Positions 58,202-64,000 of a DNA stretch of 64,000 nt are shown here, in pieces; within the stretch, counting starts at the first letter, position 1; every line of letters starts with the position of its first letter. The notes below the pieces were generated by a model. It saw only the letters and a list, made by a program, of their open reading frames with translations. It was not told the origin of the DNA and ran no database searches. The position numbers and the translations under genes are program-made. This stretch comes from an uncultured Eubacterium sp. (GTDB lineage Bacteria; Bacillota; Clostridia; Lachnospirales; Lachnospiraceae), in NCBI GenBank assembly GCA_910589595.1, contig CAJUTM010000006.1, positions 70,888 through 134,887 of the forward strand, written 5' to 3'.

Positions 58202-60565
58202 TTATTTGAAGTTTACAACGGTTACGCCATATCCGCCTTCTCCGTATTCCCCCATACGGTAGGTGTCAACTAATTTGCTGCGTTTGCAATAATTTTGTAC
58301 GGCATTGCGTAAAGCGCCGGTTCCCATGCCGTGAATAATGGTAACTTGATGAAGTTTGGCAAGATAGGCATCATCCATATATTTATCCAAAAGGGCAATG
58401 GCCTCGTCTACGGTTTTTCCGATGAGATTAATCTCCGACGAGATGTTCATTGCCTTTGCCATTTTCATATTACGCGAATGTGTGATATTTGCCTCTTTTT
58501 TTGCTGCTTTCGTTTCCTGTTCCAGCAGCTCCAAGTCTTTGATATCCACTTCCGAGCGCAGAATACCCATTTGCACGAAACATTTGCCTTTGTTGTTTGG
58601 CAGTGTGCTCACCGTGCCCTTAACGCCCATCGAATGAACCATGACAATATCGCCTATCGCCAAAGTGTCGGGAGCGCTGCCGGATTTTCTTTTCGTCGGC
58701 TGAACGGTGAGGCTGCTTCCGGTCTTGTCGAGTTCTTCGCGCAGAGCGGCGCGTTCTTTTTCCATTTCTTTCGTCATGCCGCCATCCTGCATCCATTTAT
58801 TATATTTCTTAATCGATTCATCGGCGGTATCTTTCGCCTTTTGCAGAATGGTATGCGCCTCCTCGTTGGCGCGGCGCAGTATTTTGTCTTTGGCGGCGTC
58901 AATGCGCTCGTTTTTAGCCTTCATCTTTTCTCGGAAGTGTTCAGCTTCCTGACGTATGCGCTTTGCCTTTTCTCGTTCTTTCTCGGCTTCCACCCGCGCC
59001 TCTTCCAAGCCGGTGACGACGTCTTCGAAACTCTGGCTGTCGCTGTCTACTAATTTGCCGGCCTCATCAATAATTTCCTGCGGAAGCCCCAGTTTGCCGG
59101 AAATGGCAAAGGCGTTACTTTTCCCCGGAACGCCCACCAGCAGACGGTAAGTCGGCTGCAGCGTCTCAACGTCAAACTCGCAGGAGGCATTTTCCACGCC
59201 CTCGGTGGAAAGGGCATATATTTTCAGCTCACTGTAATGCGTCGTCGCCATAGCCGTCACCATGCGGTTGTGCAGATGGTCTAATATGGCAATGGCCAGA
59301 GCGGCGCCCTCAATCGGGTCTGTTCCGGCGCCCAATTCATCAAAGAGGACAAGTGTTTTTTTATTGGCGCGTTTTAAGATGGAAATCGTGTTTACCATGT
59401 GGGAGGAAAATGTACTCAGGCTCTGCTCAATACTCTGTTCATCTCCGATATCGGCATACACTTCTTCGTACACGCGCAAGTGTGAGCGGTCGAAGGCGGG
59501 AATGTGGAGTCCGGCCTGTCCCATCAGGGTAAAGAGACCGACAGTTTTTAAAGAGACCGTCTTACCGCCCGTGTTGGGGCCGGTAATAATCAGTAAATCA
59601 TACGTTTTACCAAGCGTCACGTCAATGGGAACAACCTGTTCCTTAGGGATGAGCGGATGTCGCCCTTTTTTGATATGAATATAGTCCTTGTCAAACAGAG
59701 GCTCGCTTCCCTGCATTTTTTTCGAAAGCGCTGCCTTGGCAAAGATAAAGTCAAGTTCGGCGAGGAGCAGGATATCCCTCTGTATATCTTCTGCATAAGG
59801 CGCAGTCAAAGCGCTGAGCGAGGCGAGGATTTTTTCGATTTCTTCCTGCTCTTTCATTGCCAGCTCCGCCAATTCGTTATTCAGCTTAACGATTGCCATC
59901 GGCTCTATGAAAAATGTCGAGCCGGTGGAACTCTGGTCGTGAATCATGCCTTGAAAGGTAGATTTGTATTCCTGTTTTACCGGCAGGCAGTAGCGTCCGT
60001 TTCGCATTGTCACAAGATTGTCCCGCAGCATATTGCCCGAGCGGTTAATCGTAGCCGTAAGCTGTTCGCGTATGCGGTCGTTGGCGCCTTTAATCGTCCG
60101 CCGGATTCGCTTGAGTTCAGCGCTGGCATCGTCTGCCATCTCTTCCGGACTGAGAATGCAGCGGGTAATCTCGCGCCGTAAATCAGGCAAATCAACGAGA
60201 GCGGCAAAACGTCCGGACAGGGCGTCCTGCAAGTCCTCGAATTTTTCATTGTAGGCAATGGCCGCCCCCGCAATTTCAAGGCAGCGGCAGATATTCAGTA
60301 ATTCGCCCATGCCAAGCGTTCCCCCTTTTTCCAGCGGAAGAAGACTCGGACGGATGTCACGCAGGCCGTGAAACGACAATTTTCCTTGTTTCAGCAGGCG
60401 CATAAGAGCATGGCTTGTCTCTGTCTGCCATGCAATAATTTCATTGCGGCGGGAAGAGGGCAGAAGCTTACCGGCAGTTTCTTTTGCCAGCGGTGAATCT
60501 GCCTCGTTCACAAGCATCTCTATAATTTTAAAATATTCTAATGTGTGCAGTACTTTTTTGTTCAT
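58202..60565 (-). CDS. mutS2: Endonuclease/ATPase MutS2
   Basis: The 787-residue protein has the MutS2 layout. It has a clamp/core N-terminal half (MNKKVLHTLEYFKIIEMLVNEADSPLAKETA) and an ABC ATPase with Walker A GPNTGGKTVSLK, the segment EQSLSTFSSHM and LVLFDELGAGTDPIEGAALA. A long coiled-coil follows (about 500-620), then a KOW-like region and a C-terminal Smr nuclease domain (INLIGKTVDEAIALLDKYMDDA, VTIIHGMGTGALRNAV). MutS2 acts in recombination control and, in Bacillus, on collided ribosomes. ATG 60565 lies eight bases after GGGGG. It converges with the putative anti-sigma gene. Confidence 0.95.
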   Translation of the reverse strand: MNKKVLHTLEYFKIIEMLVNEADSPLAKETAGKLLPSSRRNEIIAWQTETSHALMRLLKQGKLSFHGLRDIRPSLLPLEKGGTLGMGELLNICRCLEIAGAAIAYNEKFEDLQDALSGRFAALVDLPDLRREITRCILSPEEMADDASAELKRIRRTIKGANDRIREQLTATINRSGNMLRDNLVTMRNGRYCLPVKQEYKSTFQGMIHDQSSTGSTFFIEPMAIVKLNNELAELAMKEQEEIEKILASLSALTAPYAEDIQRDILLLAELDFIFAKAALSKKMQGSEPLFDKDYIHIKKGRHPLIPKEQVVPIDVTLGKTYDLLIITGPNTGGKTVSLKTVGLFTLMGQAGLHIPAFDRSHLRVYEEVYADIGDEQSIEQSLSTFSSHMVNTISILKRANKKTLVLFDELGAGTDPIEGAALAIAILDHLHNRMVTAMATTHYSELKIYALSTEGVENASCEFDVETLQPTYRLLVGVPGKSNAFAISGKLGLPQEIIDEAGKLVDSDSQSFEDVVTGLEEARVEAEKEREKAKRIRQEAEHFREKMKAKNERIDAAKDKILRRANEEAHTILQKAKDTADESIKKYNKWMQDGGMTKEMEKERAALREELDKTGSSLTVQPTKRKSGSAPDTLAIGDIVMVHSMGVKGTVSTLPNNKGKCFVQMGILRSEVDIKDLELLEQETKAAKKEANITHSRNMKMAKAMNISSEINLIGKTVDEAIALLDKYMDDAYLAKLHQVTIIHGMGTGALRNAVQNYCKRSKLVDTYRMGEYGEGGYGVTVVNFK

Positions 60566-60675
60566 TTCATAAACCCCCTTTGCGAGGTGTCTCCACTTCA
60601 CAATTTAACTTGGTTTATAGTATACAACATTTTTTTCCGTAAATGGTAAAAAAATTAAAAAAGTTTTGGGAATAT

Positions 60676-60704
60676 TTGCAAGTGCCATAGCTTTCTGTTA
60701 GAAT
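60676..60704 (+). promoter_or_regulatory. Predicted promoter of the Fn3-like secreted protein gene
   Basis: TTGCAA (60676-60681), a 17-base spacer and TAGAAT (60699-60704) lie about 40 bases before the start at 60744. Confidence 0.6.
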
Positions 60705-60743
60705 AGGATAAAGCAGGTCTGAAATGGAAAAGGAGAGATGATT

Positions 60744-61454
60744 ATGGTGAGGAGAGCGATAGCAGGAGGATTGGCTGTTGTATTGGCGGCCGGAACATTT
60801 TTTTGCGGTATGGGAGGACAGATAAGTCAGGCAGAAGAGAATGCCGGAACAGCGAGCGGCAGCGCAGTTGTCGTTCCACAGCCATTGCCGGAAATGGCGG
60901 CGTCTTCCGTGCTTTCCGTGAAAAAGGACAAATCTTTGAAAAAAGTTACCGTTACGTGGAATGCAGTCAATGATGCACACGGCTATTATATTATGAGAAA
61001 GCTGAACAAAGGGGTATATCAGAACATTGCTTCGGTGCAGGGCGCCGTAGTGTATGTGGACACTTCTGTTCAGGCAGGCAAGACATATAGCTATCAGGTC
61101 GTACCGTGGCAGGCGGAGGAGGGGCAGGAGCCGCGCGTCGGCTCGTGTCTGAATGAGAAATCGGTTTCCCTTGTACCCGCCAAGGTAAAGGGACTGAAAG
61201 TGAAAAAGGGCCGCGGCAAGTTTACGGTTACGTGGAAGAAAACGGCTCATGCAAGCGGCTATCAGGTGTATACCAAAGTGTTTGTCAAGGGAATTAAGAC
61301 GAAGTATGGTAAGACCAAAACTTGCAAATCCCGCAAGTACAAACGCAAGTTTTTAGTGCGGGGCATGAAATATGGTTTTAAAGTTCGCGCCTATCAGAAG
61401 GTGAATGGCAAAAAGATTTACGGCCCGTTTGCTACCGTGACAAAGCGTTATTAA
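60744..61454 (+). CDS. Secreted protein with two fibronectin type III-like domains
   Basis: The 236-residue protein has an N-terminal signal peptide (AIAGGLAVVLAAGTFFCGMGGQISQA). A short Ser/Ala/Pro stretch and two Fn3-like units follow. These are about 55-145 (KVTVTWNAVNDAHGYYIMRKLNKG to GKTYSYQVVPW) and about 148-236 (KGLKVKKGRGKFTVTWKKTAHASGYQVYTK to KYGFKVRAYQKVNGKKIYGPFATVTKRY). It has no catalytic domain or anchor. ATG 60744 lies eight bases after GGAG; ATG 60738 is too close. It is highly basic, like the other secreted repeat proteins of the window, and may bind the anionic cell wall. Confidence 0.82.
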   Translation: MVRRAIAGGLAVVLAAGTFFCGMGGQISQAEENAGTASGSAVVVPQPLPEMAASSVLSVKKDKSLKKVTVTWNAVNDAHGYYIMRKLNKGVYQNIASVQGAVVYVDTSVQAGKTYSYQVVPWQAEEGQEPRVGSCLNEKSVSLVPAKVKGLKVKKGRGKFTVTWKKTAHASGYQVYTKVFVKGIKTKYGKTKTCKSRKYKRKFLVRGMKYGFKVRAYQKVNGKKIYGPFATVTKRY

Positions 61455-61592
61455 TTTTGCTTTGGATGAGCAGTCCAGAGTATCCGTTCGGGACAAAATA
61501 CCGTTTGCCCCGACATCATAAGTTTATATTTGAAATATAGTATGCGCGCGCCGCAAAATATGACAGGAAGACGTGCGCGAGTGGAGGACAGC

Positions 61593-62540
61593 ATGAATTA
61601 TTTAAAAGATTACCGCGAGGGAGAAAAATTTGTCGGTACTTATCTTTGTAAGCAGAAGCAGGTGTTGAAAACAAAGGCCGGCAAGACTTACTATTCTTTG
61701 ATATTGCAGGATAAAACAGGTACTGCCGATGGTAAGATATGGGAACTGAATAACGGAATCGCCAGTTTTGACGCCATGAATTATATCCACTGTGAGGGGA
61801 TGGTAGTCAGTTTTCAGGGGAATTTACAGATGAATATATCCCGCGTCCGTATCAGCGACGAGGGAGAATATAATCCCGCCGATTATGTACCGTGCACGGA
61901 AAAAAATACCGACAAGATGTTCGGGGAAATACTCAAATATGTTGCCAGCGTTAAAAATACTTATCTGCGCCAGATTTTGGAGATGTATTTTGTGCAGGAC
62001 GAACAGTTTGTCAAAGATTTTAAGAGACATTCCGCGGCGAAAAGCGTCCATCACGGCTATATGGGAGGACTTCTCGAGCACACGCTGAGCGTAACGAATA
62101 TGTGTCAGTTTTATGCGGAAAATTATCCGATTCTTCACCGCGATTTGCTGATTACGGCGGCCCTGTTCCACGATATGGGAAAGATTCAGGAAATTTCTGA
62201 TTTTCCGCAAAACAGTTACACCGATGACGGACAAATGCTGGGACATATTTATATCGGCGCCCGCGAGTTGGAAAATGCGGCGGCGAAGATTTCCGGCTTC
62301 CCAGCCAAACTGAAAAACGAGCTCGTACATTGCATTTTAGCCCACCACGGTAAGTTGGAATTTGGCTCGCCGAAAGTTCCGGCGATTGTGGAAGCGTTAG
62401 CGTTACATATGGCAGATACTACGGACGCCAAGCTGCAGACGCTCAAAGAGATTTTCCAGAGCGCAGGCAGCGGAACGGAGTGGCTTGGCTATAATCGTAT
62501 GTTTGAGAGCAATCTCAGAAAGACATCGCAAGAGGACTAA
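61593..62540 (+). CDS. 3'-5' exoribonuclease YhaM family (OB-fold plus HD domain)
   Basis: The 315-residue protein has an N-terminal OB-fold nucleic-acid domain (about 8-95: GTYLCKQKQVLKTKAGKTYYSLILQDKTGTADGKIWE). An HD phosphohydrolase domain follows at about 145-290, with VHHGYMGGLLEHTLSVTNM, AALFHDMGKIQEI, HIYIGARELE and HCILAHHGKLEFGSPKVP as the metal-binding His/Asp set. This is the YhaM/Cbf1 layout, a metal-dependent 3'-5' exonuclease acting on RNA and single-stranded DNA. ATG 61593 is five bases after GGAGG. It is followed two bases later by the rlmD gene. Confidence 0.93.
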   Translation: MNYLKDYREGEKFVGTYLCKQKQVLKTKAGKTYYSLILQDKTGTADGKIWELNNGIASFDAMNYIHCEGMVVSFQGNLQMNISRVRISDEGEYNPADYVPCTEKNTDKMFGEILKYVASVKNTYLRQILEMYFVQDEQFVKDFKRHSAAKSVHHGYMGGLLEHTLSVTNMCQFYAENYPILHRDLLITAALFHDMGKIQEISDFPQNSYTDDGQMLGHIYIGARELENAAAKISGFPAKLKNELVHCILAHHGKLEFGSPKVPAIVEALALHMADTTDAKLQTLKEIFQSAGSGTEWLGYNRMFESNLRKTSQED

Positions 62541-62542
62541 CC

Positions 62543-64000
62543 GTGAATTATAAAAAGAATGACACATTAATCTTAAAAATTGAAGATATGGGTAAGGATG
62601 GAGAGGGCATTGGTCATGCAGATGGTTATGCCCTCTTTGTAAAAGGTGCTTTAGCAGGAGAAACGGTTCGCGTGCGCATTATGAAACTAAAAAAACAGTA
62701 TGGTTTCGCCCGTCTGCTCGAAGTGACAGAGCCCTCACCCCAGCGGACAACCCCGATCTGTCCGTCAGCCGCCGCTTGCGGCGGCTGCACACTGCAGCAT
62801 ATGGATTACGCGGGCCAGCTTGCCTTTAAAGAAAAGAAAGTGCACGACTGCCTTATCCGCATTGGTGGTGTGGATATGGACAAGATGGAATGCCTGCCGA
62901 TTCTTGGCATGCATTCCGATGACGTCGGCGTGGCGGCAGAGCCGTGGCACTATCGCAATAAGGCGCAGTTTCCGGTGCGCAGCGACGAGCAGGGCAATCC
63001 CGTCACCGGCTTTTTTGCCGGACACAGCCACCGCCTCATTCCGGCAGATGACTGCCAAATCCAGCACCCGTTAATCAACAAAGCTGTCTCCCTCATCATA
63101 AACTTTATGAAGACTTATTCCATTCCTGCCTATAGAGAAGCCGAACACAAAGGCCTCGTCCGCCACATCTATGTGCGTCGTGGATATCACACAAAACAGA
63201 TGATGGTCTGCCTTGTCATCAATGGAACCTCCCTGCCCCACGCCTCCGAGCTTACAGAAATGCTCAAACAGATAGAGGGGATGACAAGTATCTGCCTCAA
63301 CCACAATACAAGCCGCACGAATGTCATTCTCGGCCCCGAGACAGAACTGTTGTGGGGTTCTCCGATCATTGAAGATACGATTGGCGGGGTGAAATACCAG
63401 ATTTCCCCCCTGTCTTTCTATCAGGTGAACCCGATACAGACAGAAAAACTGTACCAGACCGTCCGCCAATTCGCTGATTTGCAGGGCGGCGAGACCGTCT
63501 GGGATTTGTACTGCGGCATTGGAACGATTTCTCTCTTTCTCGCCTCGCAGACACCCCTGAAAAAAAGCGGCCGCGTGATAGGCGTGGAAATTGTGCCGGA
63601 GGCTATTGAAAACGCAAAGGCAAACGCCCGCTTAAATGCAATCACGAACGCTGATTTTTACTGCGGCGCCGCAGAGGATGTCGTGGGTAATCTCACAAAA
63701 CAGGGAGAAACAAAAGCCGATGTCATTGTCGTCGACCCGCCGCGCAAAGGCTGTGATACCAAACTGCTTCACACAATCGTGCAGATGGCGCCGGAGAAAA
63801 TTGTCTATGTAAGCTGCGACCCAGCAACGCTCGCAAGAGATGTGAAAATGCTCGGGGCAGAGGGGTATGAGGTGAAAAAGGTGAGGGCGGTGGATATGTT
63901 TCCGCAGGGGGGACATGTGGAGACGGTATGTTTATTGTCCAAACTTCATTCAGACCAACATATCGAGGTTGAGCTTCAGATGGACGAGCTTGATTTGACG
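62543..64000 (+). CDS. rlmD: 23S rRNA (uracil(1939)-C5)-methyltransferase RlmD-like (partial, runs off the right edge)
   Basis: The frame opens at GTG 62543, two bases after the YhaM stop, and stays open for 486 codons to the window end. It has an N-terminal TRAM domain, the iron-sulfur cysteines Cys73, Cys79 and Cys82 (CPSAAACGGC), and a fourth in ADDCQIQ. The SAM site is DLYCGIGTISLF, followed by VDPPRKGCD and the catalytic VSCDPATLARD motif. It methylates a uracil of 23S rRNA or a related RNA (the RumA/TrmA family is not always separable). After the usual end (GGHVETVCLLSKL) it continues into HIEVELQMDELDLT. That is the beginning of a C-terminal extension often seen in clostridial members, which lies beyond the window. 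Confidence 0.92.
   Translation, partial: MNYKKNDTLILKIEDMGKDGEGIGHADGYALFVKGALAGETVRVRIMKLKKQYGFARLLEVTEPSPQRTTPICPSAAACGGCTLQHMDYAGQLAFKEKKVHDCLIRIGGVDMDKMECLPILGMHSDDVGVAAEPWHYRNKAQFPVRSDEQGNPVTGFFAGHSHRLIPADDCQIQHPLINKAVSLIINFMKTYSIPAYREAEHKGLVRHIYVRRGYHTKQMMVCLVINGTSLPHASELTEMLKQIEGMTSICLNHNTSRTNVILGPETELLWGSPIIEDTIGGVKYQISPLSFYQVNPIQTEKLYQTVRQFADLQGGETVWDLYCGIGTISLFLASQTPLKKSGRVIGVEIVPEAIENAKANARLNAITNADFYCGAAEDVVGNLTKQGETKADVIVVDPPRKGCDTKLLHTIVQMAPEKIVYVSCDPATLARDVKMLGAEGYEVKKVRAVDMFPQGGHVETVCLLSKLHSDQHIEVELQMDELDLT

Noticed and set aside
58331..59053. 240-codon plus-strand open frame
   Set aside because: It is antisense to the mutS2 coil and nuclease region; a phenylalanine- and cysteine-rich translation is typical of antisense to Glu/Lys-rich coding.

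Overview
The window looks like chromosomal DNA of an anaerobic gut-type Firmicute, most likely a member of the Lachnospiraceae. Supporting signs are the moderate GC content, AGGAGG-type ribosome sites, frequent GTG/TTG starts, [FeFe]-hydrogenase maturation (HydE), a CFI-box-CTERM protein, PepSY/BIG2/VanW surface proteins, MutS2 and a DUF4080 B12/radical-SAM protein. No rRNA, complete insertion sequence, prophage or CRISPR array was seen. One tRNA (Gly, anticodon TCC) is present.

Layout. 0-7 kb: a MATE exporter, then a sulfate-activation operon cysD-cysN-cysC ending in an arylsulfotransferase without a signal peptide; no sulfate-reduction genes are beside it. 7-11 kb (minus strand): a ClC antiporter, a BIG2-repeat secreted protein and a CFI-box protein. 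10.8-12.4 kb: a small tyrosine recombinase and a NUDIX hydrolase behind a roughly 350-bp segment that has the anatomy of an invertible promoter. 12.4-15.5 kb: proline symporter and pyrimidine-nucleoside phosphorylase. 15.6-33.7 kb: a surface-polysaccharide locus (UDP-galactopyranose mutase, glycosyltransferases, a polyprenyl-phosphate sugar transferase, a Wzm/Wzt-type ABC exporter, a GlfT2-like galactofuranosyltransferase and two TagF-like polyol-phosphate transferases). It is split by a 5-kb block holding an AraC regulator, two broken genes (flavodoxin, rhuM) and pncB. 34-40 kb: hydE with an unknown partner, a YitT protein, a PadR-controlled envelope module, an Asp/Trp-rich lipoprotein and a cation efflux protein. 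40-49.7 kb: a large hybrid histidine kinase, a GH43-like enzyme, surface proteins, an UPF0175/DUF3368 toxin-antitoxin pair and tRNA-Gly. 49.7-64 kb: mostly housekeeping (radical SAM, VanW, AIR-synthase-like, CheX, TrmL, ECF sigma with putative anti-sigma, MutS2, YhaM, RlmD).

Most notable signals. (1) Two 25-bp sites in inverted orientation (21/25 identical) flank a segment carrying a consensus promoter aimed at the adjacent recombinase gene; flipping would point it at the divergent CFI-box gene. (2) A 136-bp three-hairpin repeat occurs twice, directly upstream of the start codons of two unrelated minus-strand genes. It shows compensatory base-pair changes and a possible loop-tail pseudoknot beside the Shine-Dalgarno; a degraded third copy lies upstream of pncB. 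(3) The PAPS-synthesis operon ends in an ASST-family transferase, and its CysN carries a degenerate APS-kinase-like tail next to an intact CysC. (4) The polysaccharide locus predicts a galactofuranose and polyol-phosphate polymer.

Gene starts were chosen from ribosome-site spacing and often differ from the longest open frame. All functional calls rest on recognised motifs; no database search was possible.
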